Assembly (NCBI RefSeq): GCF_938015485.1
Contig: NZ_CALLVU010000057.1
Coordinates: 36,353 to 100,352 of the forward strand
Length of the DNA stretch: 64,000 bases
Source of the DNA: an uncultured Lachnoanaerobaculum sp.
GTDB lineage: Bacteria; Bacillota; Clostridia; Lachnospirales; Lachnospiraceae
Direction of reading: 5' to 3'
The position numbers and the translations under genes are program-made. The notes below the pieces were generated by a model. That model ran no database searches. It was not told where the DNA came from and saw nothing but the letters and a program-made list of their open reading frames with translations. Shown piece after piece: positions 9,477 through 18,098 of this stretch. Positions within the stretch are counted from its first letter, which is position 1; each line of letters opens with the position of its first letter.

Positions 9477-10904
9477 TTAACCGTCCGAATATTTTTTAAA
9501 ATATTCACTGTCAACATATTCGCATGTACCGTTCTTATTGTTAGTCACTTTGAATATACCGTTTTCATCAAAACAATCATACTCATTCTCACCTATACTT
9601 GCTCTAAGCTCCCTTATAAATGAACTTCTTTCCTCATTTAAGACACATATTATATCTTCGTCTTTAAGACTCTCCGGTATGGATTTGTAAAGTTTATTCT
9701 CAAAAATATTGTATCTCTTAGAAAATATCGGTTTTGATCCTCTTCTGAAGATTATCTGATTGCCGAGTTTCATATTCAAACATTCTTCGGTCAGTATACC
9801 TGCCCTGGTTGCAATATTCTTTGCAGTCTCCAAATCGTTTGAGCCCATATACACATAGGTATCACAGTTGTTAATGATGGTTGTAGCTTTATCGTCTCCA
9901 TAGAGTGATGAAAGCTGTGACTCCGACTGTACCAAAAGTGTCACTGATATACCCTTTTCTCTGAATATGGAGATATACTGATCAAATAAAGGCACCGGAC
10001 AACCCGTTGCAAAGTCATCCGCCAGCATATGTATTTGCCTCGGCAACACTCCGCTCTCTCTTCTTTCTCCTATCTCAAATAGTTCCTTAAATATATGAGC
10101 ATAAAACATATTTATAAAAGTATTTAAGCTTGGATTTACCGGGCTGCTTGTTACAAACAACGCTCTTTTTTCTCTTGCAAATCTCTCAAAGCTTATCTTC
10201 CTTCTCAACCTGAATATTTTTCTAAGTTCCGGAGTGAATACAAATGAGGTTGCCGCATTCAGTACACCGAACACACAACTTGCCGTTCTTATCGGCAATC
10301 TTCTAAAAGATTTCCAGTTCACTGTGGCAAAGTTTGACGGATTGGCCTTTTCAAGCTTAAAAAAATCAAAGTCATAATTAGTTGTTATCTCACCGCCGTC
10401 CTCTTCAAATGTAAGCCCGTCAATCATCTCAAGCACATCTGAAAAATTCGGATGCGGCTTTTTCATAAGTACATACGCTATAATTGATGAAAAAAGTGAT
10501 GTTGCTGCTTCATTCCAATAAGGATCCGCAGTGCTGTTTTCTTTTTTATTATTTGACTCAATTATGCTCTTTGCCACAAATACTATATCCTGATAACTCT
10601 TTACAAAATCCAACGGATCATAGCCTACATTGCCGTTTTCAGGATGTACAAAGTCAAGATCCCAGATACTGTATCCCCTGTCCCTAAGAAGCGGAATGTA
10701 TTTTTTCACTATCCTTCTTTTAGTCACTGTAGTTATTATATTTCTGTTATATGACTCAAGTAAAAATGCTTCAGCTATAGAAACTGTCTTTCCCGAACCT
10801 GAGCCACCTACCACCAAAATATTATTGTTGATACCGGTTATATTGCTGTCCGTACTGTATACACAGCCTTCACCCAAAACTACTTTGTCTACCTTATCGC
10901 TCAT
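9477..10904 (-). CDS. Soluble VirD4/TraG-like ATPase without membrane anchor
   Basis: The 475-residue protein has Walker A GGSGSGKT at residues 33-40, a Walker B-like LADDFAT near 290, and late motifs typical of type IV coupling proteins (VTLLVQSESQL, then the NNCDTYVYMG region). Coupling proteins normally carry N-terminal membrane helices and feed DNA or protein to a conjugation channel. This one starts almost directly with the nucleotide-binding domain, and no other conjugation gene is visible nearby. Its ATG overlaps the stop of the ClpP-like gene (TAATG), with GAGGTGGAG upstream, so the two are translationally coupled. An intracellular sorting or unfoldase-like role is only a possibility. 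Confidence 0.78.
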   Translation of the reverse strand: MSDKVDKVVLGEGCVYSTDSNITGINNNILVVGGSGSGKTVSIAEAFLLESYNRNIITTVTKRRIVKKYIPLLRDRGYSIWDLDFVHPENGNVGYDPLDFVKSYQDIVFVAKSIIESNNKKENSTADPYWNEAATSLFSSIIAYVLMKKPHPNFSDVLEMIDGLTFEEDGGEITTNYDFDFFKLEKANPSNFATVNWKSFRRLPIRTASCVFGVLNAATSFVFTPELRKIFRLRRKISFERFAREKRALFVTSSPVNPSLNTFINMFYAHIFKELFEIGERRESGVLPRQIHMLADDFATGCPVPLFDQYISIFREKGISVTLLVQSESQLSSLYGDDKATTIINNCDTYVYMGSNDLETAKNIATRAGILTEECLNMKLGNQIIFRRGSKPIFSKRYNIFENKLYKSIPESLKDEDIICVLNEERSSFIRELRASIGENEYDCFDENGIFKVTNNKNGTCEYVDSEYFKKYSDG

Positions 10905-11509
10905 TACCACTCCACCTCTTTTATAAAGTCAATAACTTTTGAAAACTCTATTATTTCATCACAAAGATTGAATTCTATAGATTCATCCGGTGAAAAATAA
11001 TGGCCAAAACCTGTAGCCTCATCAATCTCTTCTTCACTCTTTTTTGTATGTTTTGCCAGCAGCTTATTTATCTTTTTCTTTGTTTCAAGCATACTGTCGG
11101 ATATACTCTTTATACTTGAGGCATTTCCGGAAACCCTGCCTCCAAGCATAGGCTGATGTAACATCAGTTCACTGTTTGGAAGCATATATCTTTCATTTGC
11201 ACAGGCAAAAAGTACCGCGCCCATACTGTAAGCCTTACCTCTGCATATCATTCTTATAGGAGCTTTTGAGCCTACTATAGCATCATACATCAAAAGTCCG
11301 CTGTTTATTTCACCGCCATTACTGTTTATAAGCACCGTTATAGGCTCATTTGATTCCAGATTCAGATCAAGTATCTTATCTGTGAAGTCAACAGCCGACT
11401 CCTCATTTATCTCTCCGCTGATGCTTATACATCTTTTACCTAAAAATTTTGCCTGCAGTGAAACCTGTGTAACACCATTGTTATTCTTTATCAATGTGTT
11501 TGAACTCAT
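10904..11509 (-). CDS. ClpP-family serine protease homologue with altered triad
   Basis: The 201-residue protein matches the ClpP fold: oxyanion region NSNGGEINSG, nucleophile Ser95 in AYSMGAVL and His118 in LMLHQP. Where ClpP has the triad Asp (the DRF region), this sequence reads GFGHYFS, so alignment puts Gly169 at that position with His170 next to it. It is therefore a divergent paralogue, either inactive or using another acid. Housekeeping ClpP is expected elsewhere. It is coupled to the VirD4-like ATPase by a start/stop overlap, which suggests a joint complex, by analogy to ClpP with an ATPase partner. Confidence 0.82.
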   Translation of the reverse strand: MSSNTLIKNNNGVTQVSLQAKFLGKRCISISGEINEESAVDFTDKILDLNLESNEPITVLINSNGGEINSGLLMYDAIVGSKAPIRMICRGKAYSMGAVLFACANERYMLPNSELMLHQPMLGGRVSGNASSIKSISDSMLETKKKINKLLAKHTKKSEEEIDEATGFGHYFSPDESIEFNLCDEIIEFSKVIDFIKEVEW

Positions 11510-11575
11510 AAATCTCTCCTATAATCATACATTCTTACTCTACTCATCTTCCATTATAACACATATGTAAGGGCT

Positions 11576-12256
11576 TTATATGCTCTTTTTCGCTCTCTTT
11601 TCAAAGTCTCTTTTTATAACTTTTCCCCACTCACCTCTATCTAAAAATGCTCCTATATCACCTGCACTCTTTGCTCTCATAGCACCACATGTAACATTTG
11701 AGATACTTTCATATACCGCACCTGTACCCATTGCGTCAGGTACATAATTTACAGCTCTATCTCTTCGGATACCGAATTTTTCCGCCTCTCTTGCCGCATC
11801 AATATTTGCTCCAATAAAGATAAACTCCCAGCCGTACTCTTTTTGTTCCTTTTCTATCATCTTATTTACCTGTTCATAATTATAATATCTGCTGGAATTT
11901 TCCATTCCGTCAGTGGTTATAATAAAAACGGTCTTTTCAGGTCTGTCCTCTTTCCTTGCATATTTATGGATATTTGCTATATGCCGTATAGCACCTCCCA
12001 CCGCATCCAAAAGTGCGGTACCTCCTCTTACAAAATACTCCTTTTCCGTCATCTCCTCCACTTTTTCAATAGGTACTCTGTCATGGATCACCTCGTTTAC
12101 AGTGTCAAATAATACTGTTGAAATATACGCACTCTCACCGGTATCTTTTTGCTTTGCTATCATAGAGTTAAATCCGCCTATAGTATCCGCCTCAAGTCCG
12201 CTCATTGAACCGCTTCTGTCAAGTATATAAACTATCTCTGTTAAATTCTTACCCAT
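11576..12256 (-). CDS. VWA-domain protein
   Basis: The 226-residue protein is almost entirely a von Willebrand A domain. The MIDAS motif is DRSGSMSG near residue 15, the distal Thr is in GGTALLDAVG, and the Asp is in IITTDGMEN. Such domains bind a metal and mediate protein contacts in stress-response complexes. I start at ATG 12256, six bases after AAGGAG; a TTG at 12271 is less likely. It lies between the macro-domain gene, which ends in a terminator, and the ClpP-like gene, so it may head the minus-strand unit that follows. Confidence 0.82.
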   Translation of the reverse strand: MGKNLTEIVYILDRSGSMSGLEADTIGGFNSMIAKQKDTGESAYISTVLFDTVNEVIHDRVPIEKVEEMTEKEYFVRGGTALLDAVGGAIRHIANIHKYARKEDRPEKTVFIITTDGMENSSRYYNYEQVNKMIEKEQKEYGWEFIFIGANIDAAREAEKFGIRRDRAVNYVPDAMGTGAVYESISNVTCGAMRAKSAGDIGAFLDRGEWGKVIKRDFEKRAKKSI

Positions 12257-12303
12257 AATTTTCTCCTTCAATTTGTTTTGTAAGCTTATGATACATCAAA
12301 TTA

Positions 12304-12335
12304 AAATAAAAAAGGTCAACCCTGAGGCGACCTTT
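12304..12335 (-). terminator. Intrinsic terminator after macro-domain gene
   Basis: On the minus strand AAAGGTC pairs with GACCTTT and a T-run follows. It begins one base after the stop of the macro-HTH gene and separates it from the VWA gene. Confidence 0.8.
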
Positions 12336-12336
12336 A

Positions 12337-13476
12337 TCAGCTTGAAATCGGATCCAATCCGAAATCATAAAGTAAAATATCCAGTTTTATTACATTGTAA
12401 TCTTTATTATTTATAAAGTATTTCACTACAATATCGGTCTGTGAATATGGTGAGAACGCATATCCTGCAATCTTCAAGATGTCCTTTGTCTCATCCATAT
12501 TCAGGTGCAGCCCGATTGCAAGTGCGATTACTTTCTCCTTTGAGGGATTTACTTTACCGTTTATAAGTTTTGAAAAATATTGCTTTGTAATATTTGCAGT
12601 AGCATAAACTTCAGAATTTTTCATTCCTTTTTTGTTTATAAGCTGCTGCAAATAGCCTGCAAATGAATACTTATGTATTTTATTTAGCGACTCCTCTAAA
12701 GATTTAGGGTGCTTATGTGATTTAGGTGACTTATGTAATCCTGACGGAATTTCATAATATAATTCGTCATCATCGTCCTCACCTATATCCAAATAGCTTT
12801 TAGCTCTTCCATCATTATAATAGTAATGATTTCCGTCATCAAAGCTGTATGAATCATCAATTGTACTGCCGTCAATCCAATCTAAATCGTCTCTCGGAGC
12901 CAATTCGGCGCAGGCGCATATTGCTTCATAATCCACAAATCTTTTTACTTTTCTGAACAGACTTCCTGAGATATTAGAAGAACCCTCTCCAAATACCACA
13001 AGAAAAATTTCCATATCATAGTTTTTTAAGAATTCTGTAAAAGCCCTTACCGCCACCGCCATACCGATCTCTTTCGGAAATTTGTATGTACCTGTCGCAA
13101 GTAAAGGAAAAGCTATTGACTTACATCCGTTTTTTTCCGCCATATAAAGAGCTTTCATATAGCAATTGCCAAGTAATATCGTATCTTTTGTAAAAACACT
13201 TTCAGGCGGTCGTTCTCCGTACCAAATCCCTGTCCACACCGGACTGCTTACATGAATAATATATTTTGCATCAAGCTTAAAGGCAGGTGTGATACCCACC
13301 TCACCGGGCGGCATATACCCAAGCTTTTCTCTTGCTTTTAAAAGCTCATCTTTACCTGCCGCATTATATATGGCATACTCAACGCCTTCACCTATCTTTA
13401 CATTCGGATTTACCGTATTTACAATTGCATCCGCCTTTACATTTGTTATATCATTTTTTATAATCTTAAAAGGCAT
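12337..13476 (-). CDS. Macro domain fused to helix-turn-helix domain
   Basis: Residues 1 to about 170 form a macro domain (DAIVNTVNPN near the start, then FPLLATGTYKFP), the fold that binds or removes ADP-ribose. A low-complexity Asp/Tyr/His-rich linker at about 200-260 leads to an XRE-like helix-turn-helix at about 275-335 (NSEVYATANITKQYFSKLIN). The fusion suggests a regulator or DNA-tethered enzyme that senses ADP-ribose-type ligands; that reading is inference. The ATG is 10 bases after the TerD-VWA stop, with GAGGTG upstream, so both genes form one operon. Confidence 0.83.
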   Translation of the reverse strand: MPFKIIKNDITNVKADAIVNTVNPNVKIGEGVEYAIYNAAGKDELLKAREKLGYMPPGEVGITPAFKLDAKYIIHVSSPVWTGIWYGERPPESVFTKDTILLGNCYMKALYMAEKNGCKSIAFPLLATGTYKFPKEIGMAVAVRAFTEFLKNYDMEIFLVVFGEGSSNISGSLFRKVKRFVDYEAICACAELAPRDDLDWIDGSTIDDSYSFDDGNHYYYNDGRAKSYLDIGEDDDDELYYEIPSGLHKSPKSHKHPKSLEESLNKIHKYSFAGYLQQLINKKGMKNSEVYATANITKQYFSKLINGKVNPSKEKVIALAIGLHLNMDETKDILKIAGYAFSPYSQTDIVVKYFINNKDYNVIKLDILLYDFGLDPISS

Positions 13477-13488
13477 AAATCACCTCGT

Positions 13489-14769
13489 CTAAATCATTCC
13501 CTTTTTCCTTATTTCCTCAAGCCACTTCGGAAACTCCTCCAAAAGTCTTGCATAAAGCTCTTCATTTGATACTTTCTTGAAATCATCCAGTGCAAAGAAA
13601 CCGGCATTGTCAACATATCTTCCCGTCATAGTATTAAGCTTTTCAAGTATGCCGTAGTTTTGTCCGCCGACTCCTACAAATTGCCAAAAGATAGGCAGAT
13701 GTGAAGCCTCCGTAATAATATTTTGTATTTCTTTCTTATGGTTGACTCCTCCGTCTGTAATAAACAGCACATATGCAGGTATCTTTGTGTTTTTATAGGC
13801 ATCAACCACCATTTTAAGTACTGTCGGCTCATTATTCCTTCCGCCAAGCTCCATCATAAGATACTTCCAATCAGCCGGAACCGCCTCCATGTAGTTGTCA
13901 AGATTTACACTCTTCATTCTTCTGGCTGTAGTACCGTAATACCAGAAGTCAAGCTCACCGTCATCATCAAACTGTACCGCTAAAGGCAGTGTCTTGTTCA
14001 CTATCTCCTGCACAGTTCCGTTTTTAAAACGCTGACTCATAGATCCCGATATATCCAAAACGAGCCCTACTCTTGCAACTGTGGTTTCAAGATTCTTTTT
14101 CTTCAGCTCAAATACAAGCGGCTTTACAAGGCTCACAAGATGAGGATCTTTTTCAAGCTTCTTTTCAAGCGATACTTTTTTGACCGCGACACCTTCAGAA
14201 CCGGTGTTTGTAGCCTCAGGCTTCTTTATCTCTTTTGGAGTATCATCAGTATTTTCATCTTTTATCTCTTCTCCGCCGAAATGCTTCAAAAGTGCTGAAA
14301 GCCCGCCGTCAAATCCACCTGCCACAAAGCCGATTCTCCATGTATCTTTGCGATAGATTTCTATAACTATAACAGCCCTTTCATTTGAGAAGTCTTTTCC
14401 TGTAAGCTCCAAATCTATACTTTCTTTGCCTGCCTGATATACCTTTGTAGTAAGGCTTTGCATCTCCCCTACCGTCTGAGCGCCGTCTATACTCAGAGTA
14501 AAAATAAGTCTGTTTATTTTTTCAGGTAACTTTGAAAGCTTAAGTTTAAACCTAACACCGTTCCCTATATCTTCTAAGGATAACTCACCTTCAGGGCTTT
14601 GCCTTTGATTATAAAAAACCATATATCTGTCATCTGAGAGTTTCCCTGCCGGGTCCACTCCGAAACAGCAAAAATCATACTCCGCATTACCGCAAATCTG
14701 CATATCCACACAGATATCTTCATTCAAATTTACATACTTTTCAAGCTTATCTTTCCAACCTCTTATCAT
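13489..14769 (-). CDS. TerD domain plus VWA domain protein, TerF-like
   Basis: The 426-residue protein has an N-terminal TerD-type calcium-binding domain (about 1-170, with VIEIYRKDTWRIGFVAGGF). A Glu/Lys-rich linker follows, then a VWA domain at about 235-420 with MIDAS DISGSMS and the later FITDGGVN. TerF-type proteins belong to tellurium-resistance/chemical-stress systems together with macro-domain and other VWA proteins. Here the gene sits directly upstream of the macro-HTH gene. The metal-binding membrane components of classic ter operons are not in view. Confidence 0.87.
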   Translation of the reverse strand: MIRGWKDKLEKYVNLNEDICVDMQICGNAEYDFCCFGVDPAGKLSDDRYMVFYNQRQSPEGELSLEDIGNGVRFKLKLSKLPEKINRLIFTLSIDGAQTVGEMQSLTTKVYQAGKESIDLELTGKDFSNERAVIVIEIYRKDTWRIGFVAGGFDGGLSALLKHFGGEEIKDENTDDTPKEIKKPEATNTGSEGVAVKKVSLEKKLEKDPHLVSLVKPLVFELKKKNLETTVARVGLVLDISGSMSQRFKNGTVQEIVNKTLPLAVQFDDDGELDFWYYGTTARRMKSVNLDNYMEAVPADWKYLMMELGGRNNEPTVLKMVVDAYKNTKIPAYVLFITDGGVNHKKEIQNIITEASHLPIFWQFVGVGGQNYGILEKLNTMTGRYVDNAGFFALDDFKKVSNEELYARLLEEFPKWLEEIRKKGMI

Positions 14770-14794
14770 ATCTCTTCTCCCTAAAATTTACCGA

Positions 14795-17020
14795 TTAGTT
14801 CTGCTTCACATCCACTTTATATATCACTACATCACCATATTTTTTATAAATTTTTGTACTGCCCTCTTCATACATATATTTCACCACATCCGATGCTCTT
14901 TGTCTGTCCTTTAAATATTCCTTATCCACACAGATATACTTAATCTGTGCATAGTCAAGGTATCTTTTGAAGTGGTCAAGTGTCTTTACCACCGCAGGAT
15001 TTCCGCCACTTCCCGTAATATCCGTATAAGTTCTGATATCAAGTCCCAGAGCGGACAGTGAATCGTCATCCGACAATAAAAGCGTTCTGGGATTGCCAAG
15101 TTCCTTCAAATCCTCATATGCGTCTGCAAACTCTTTTCTCTCTTTCAAGTCTCTGTCTAAAAACTTATTATGATGATTGTAGATTCCAAATGTACTTCCG
15201 TCAGTTACTGTCTTACTGAGTCCTCTTACTCCCGCCCAGTTTGTTAAACCGGTTATAAAAAATGCAAAAACTATACAGGGCAGCAGACCTCTAAAGAGAT
15301 ACTTTAGAGAATCTCTCTCAACCAAAAAGCAGGTTGCCGTTATTATCAGTGTGAAAAGCAGTATAAAATAATTGCCGTCTATCTGATTCAATATAAAAAG
15401 GCTTATTAAACTTACCAAGGCATCCGCCACCAATAAAACAGCGATGTATGCAAATATCTCCTTATTATTATTTTTCTTAAATAAAAATCTCACAAAGAGT
15501 ATAACTGATACACCTGATAATACCGCTATAAGTACAGTCGGTGACGCAATATAGATATGCACTTCCTTAGTCGGAGCTATAAAAAGCTGAAACAACCTGT
15601 AAATCATATCCACGCTCTCTCCGGATGACATATTCATACCGCCGCTTTTATATATTCCGATTGTATAAGGATATTTCGTCTCTATTCCAAGCTTATACCA
15701 GACAGATGAATACACCGAAGTAATTATATGCCCTGTAAGCATATATGTCCTTGCGTATACAAATACTATGGCAAGCAAAGGAAATGCAAGCAGATATATA
15801 AAACTTATATCAAAACTTTTCTTATCCTTTACTCTCTCAGAATTATTTTTATTAAGTATATGCTCAAAAAATAAATAAATAAGATTTGCCGCTCCTATTC
15901 CGAAACTGAATAAAAGGCTTGTGGGCTTATATATAATACTTGCAAGCAATGCCGTCAGTGCAAATATGATATACAAATTTCTCCTGTTTTTGATATAAAG
16001 GCAGATATTCAGCACCGAAACAAGCTGCATAAGCAATGTTATCATATCCGTCTTTGCAGATATGCTCATATTCATAACGGCAGGTGTCACTGATACAAGT
16101 ACAACTCCAAGCCATGCCTTATTTATACTTTCAGTGCATACCGATATTATCTCATATACACATATAAGCATCAGTATTGCACAAATATAATTGAAGCTCA
16201 GTACAAAACCGAAAGTTATTTTATTGTTCAAAGCCAGTGTAAGAATTTCAAGGCCCTTAGGGTACACATATACATCATTTACAGTGCCGAGTTTGTCATA
16301 GATTCCGGTATTTCCGATAAGTACCGACAAGCTCCTAAGCCCGTATCTTAATGAGTCATAGTCAAGTGCAATATTTATTCTGCCAAGTTGCAAAAGCAAA
16401 GCCGAAAGCATTATTGCAGTGCCTACACAGAAATAATTTTTACCCCTAAGCTTTACAAACTCTTCTTCAAATATAGAATCGGGCTTTATTTCTATAACTT
16501 TAAAAATTCTAAGCCAAAGATATAATACTATAGTGAGCGCTATAAGCAAAAGTGTATATACTCTCAGCACTTCTATTGAAGCTATATTTAAGGCAGACAT
16601 TATACAAACAGAAATAATATAAAAAAGACTTCCGATAACAAAGCTGTTTAGCACCCTTGTTATATTGCTCTCCTCTTTATATTTTTTTCTTATAAACAGT
16701 AACAATATCTCTCCAAGCCATATCAGTGCCTTAACATATATAAAGACTATAATCAGAGCCGTGGCGGCCTGATGCAGGTGCAAATATGTTCCTGATATAA
16801 AGCTTACCGTAAAAATAATTATACCTTTTCTTTTTACCAATCTAAAAATCAGATAAAATCCTATAAAAAGCAAAAAATGCTCAATAAACAATTCTTTTGT
16901 TGCCGACTCTTCTATATATTCCAATATTTGAGTCTGATTAGCCAACAGCAAGTAACTGTATATACTTATTGCAGCCGAAATTATAAATAACAACACACAT
17001 ATAAGTCGCTTTTTTGTCAT
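14795..17020 (-). CDS. Large polytopic membrane protein, possibly GT-C-type glycosyltransferase
   Basis: The 741-residue protein has about twelve hydrophobic segments across residues 1-610 and a soluble C-terminal part of roughly 120 residues. An acidic RLGRINIALDYDSLRYG loop lies after one early helix, which resembles the extracytoplasmic acidic loop of GT-C glycosyltransferases that use lipid-linked sugars. I cannot place it in a named family. It follows the EamA gene by 53 bases on the same strand. A polymer ligase or flippase-like role is also possible. Confidence 0.5.
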   Translation of the reverse strand: MTKKRLICVLLFIISAAISIYSYLLLANQTQILEYIEESATKELFIEHFLLFIGFYLIFRLVKRKGIIIFTVSFISGTYLHLHQAATALIIVFIYVKALIWLGEILLLFIRKKYKEESNITRVLNSFVIGSLFYIISVCIMSALNIASIEVLRVYTLLLIALTIVLYLWLRIFKVIEIKPDSIFEEEFVKLRGKNYFCVGTAIMLSALLLQLGRINIALDYDSLRYGLRSLSVLIGNTGIYDKLGTVNDVYVYPKGLEILTLALNNKITFGFVLSFNYICAILMLICVYEIISVCTESINKAWLGVVLVSVTPAVMNMSISAKTDMITLLMQLVSVLNICLYIKNRRNLYIIFALTALLASIIYKPTSLLFSFGIGAANLIYLFFEHILNKNNSERVKDKKSFDISFIYLLAFPLLAIVFVYARTYMLTGHIITSVYSSVWYKLGIETKYPYTIGIYKSGGMNMSSGESVDMIYRLFQLFIAPTKEVHIYIASPTVLIAVLSGVSVILFVRFLFKKNNNKEIFAYIAVLLVADALVSLISLFILNQIDGNYFILLFTLIITATCFLVERDSLKYLFRGLLPCIVFAFFITGLTNWAGVRGLSKTVTDGSTFGIYNHHNKFLDRDLKERKEFADAYEDLKELGNPRTLLLSDDDSLSALGLDIRTYTDITGSGGNPAVVKTLDHFKRYLDYAQIKYICVDKEYLKDRQRASDVVKYMYEEGSTKIYKKYGDVVIYKVDVKQN

Positions 17021-17073
17021 ATGTATTCTCCGCCGGTTCCAAAATTTAATTCATACTCATATCTTACAAAACA

Positions 17074-17487
17074 TCAAAGCACCATTATCAATGTTCCGGC
17101 TCCTATAAGTATACAACCGATCAGTGACTTAAAGGTAAAACTTTCATGCAAAAAAATGAATGCAAGTACAAGAGTTATAATTACACTGAGTTTATCAACA
17201 GGTACTACTTTTGACGCATCTCCTATCTGCAACGCTCTATAATAGCAAAGCCATGAAGCACCTGTAGAAAGCCCTGATAAAATAAGGAATATCCAACTCT
17301 TTTTTCCTATGTCAAATATATTGCTCTCAGTCTTTGTTATAAAAACCAATATCCATGCCATAAAAACCACAACAACCGTTCTTATTGCGGTTGCAAGATT
17401 TGAATTTACTCCGTCAATACCTACCTTTGCAAGTATTGATGAGAGTGCTGCAAATATCGCTGAAAAAAGCGCAAAAACAAACCACAT
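17074..17487 (-). CDS. Single-domain EamA-family transporter
   Basis: The 137-residue protein has one EamA repeat of about five membrane helices instead of the usual two, so it should act as a dimer, like small multidrug resistance proteins. The closing segment IFLHESFTFKSLIGCILIGAG is typical of the family. Substrate is unknown; metabolites or drugs are typical. The gene begins 9 bases after the upstream flavin-type protein gene and is probably co-transcribed with it. Confidence 0.8.
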   Translation of the reverse strand: MWFVFALFSAIFAALSSILAKVGIDGVNSNLATAIRTVVVVFMAWILVFITKTESNIFDIGKKSWIFLILSGLSTGASWLCYYRALQIGDASKVVPVDKLSVIITLVLAFIFLHESFTFKSLIGCILIGAGTLIMVL

Positions 17488-17496
17488 AAAGGCTCC

Positions 17497-17976
17497 TTAC
17501 TTTTCATGTACCAGTTTACCCGTCATATGATCAATATTTATCACATACATTTTTACTCTGCTGCCTGCTTTTTCAATTTCCTTTTCAATGGATTCTTCAC
17601 TTGGATAAAATCCCTTTGCCAGCCTTCTCAACCTATCATAGATCTTTTCCACATCGTTCACTTCCTCTACATGTCCGAGACATACCACGCTTTTGAAGGT
17701 ATTTGCCCAGTCTCCCTCTTCTATATGACCCTCATCTGTAGTTGTAAAACATACCTTATTATCCTTTTCCAAAAGATCGACCTTCAGTCCCTGAAGTGCG
17801 CCGTGAAAATATATTTTACCGTCAGTCTCATCAAAATATTGATTTATTGTAACGGCATATGGATATCCGTTCTCACCGTTCATAGCTATAACTCCTCTTG
17901 GCGCACTCTTTAATATTTCAACGCACTCATCTTCTGAAAGTTGCTGTTTGAATCTTCTCATTGCTCTAAATTCCAT
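17497..17976 (-). CDS. Pyridoxamine-phosphate-oxidase-fold protein, NimA-like
   Basis: The 159-residue protein has the split-barrel flavin-binding fold: an N-terminal MRRFKQQLSEDECVEIL, the strand PYAVTINQYFDETDGKIYFHG and the VCLGHVEEV strand. It is closest to the nitroimidazole-resistance/flavin reductase branch. A role in reducing small electrophiles or drugs is plausible. ATG 17976 has GGAG upstream and is preferred over an in-frame TTG at 17997. It precedes the EamA gene. Confidence 0.8.
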   Translation of the reverse strand: MEFRAMRRFKQQLSEDECVEILKSAPRGVIAMNGENGYPYAVTINQYFDETDGKIYFHGALQGLKVDLLEKDNKVCFTTTDEGHIEEGDWANTFKSVVCLGHVEEVNDVEKIYDRLRRLAKGFYPSEESIEKEIEKAGSRVKMYVINIDHMTGKLVHEK

Positions 17977-18054
17977 CTTATCTCCATTCTGTTTCAAACT
18001 ATATAAGTCTTTAAAATAATTATATCATAGAATAATTCTTACTGAATACAATTT

Positions 18055-18091
18055 TAACGCAAAAAAGGCCTATGGTAAAACCCATAAGCCT
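18055..18091 (-). terminator. Intrinsic terminator after fruA
   Basis: The minus-strand hairpin AGGCTTATGG/CCATAGGCCT (one wobble pair) is followed by a T-run just past the fruA stop. Confidence 0.85.
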
Positions 18092-18098
18092 GTAAGTT

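Noticed and set aside
9477..10904. Remains of a conjugative element around the VirD4-like gene
   Set aside because: No relaxase, VirB4-like ATPase, integrase or membrane channel gene lies within several kilobases, and the protein lacks membrane helices.
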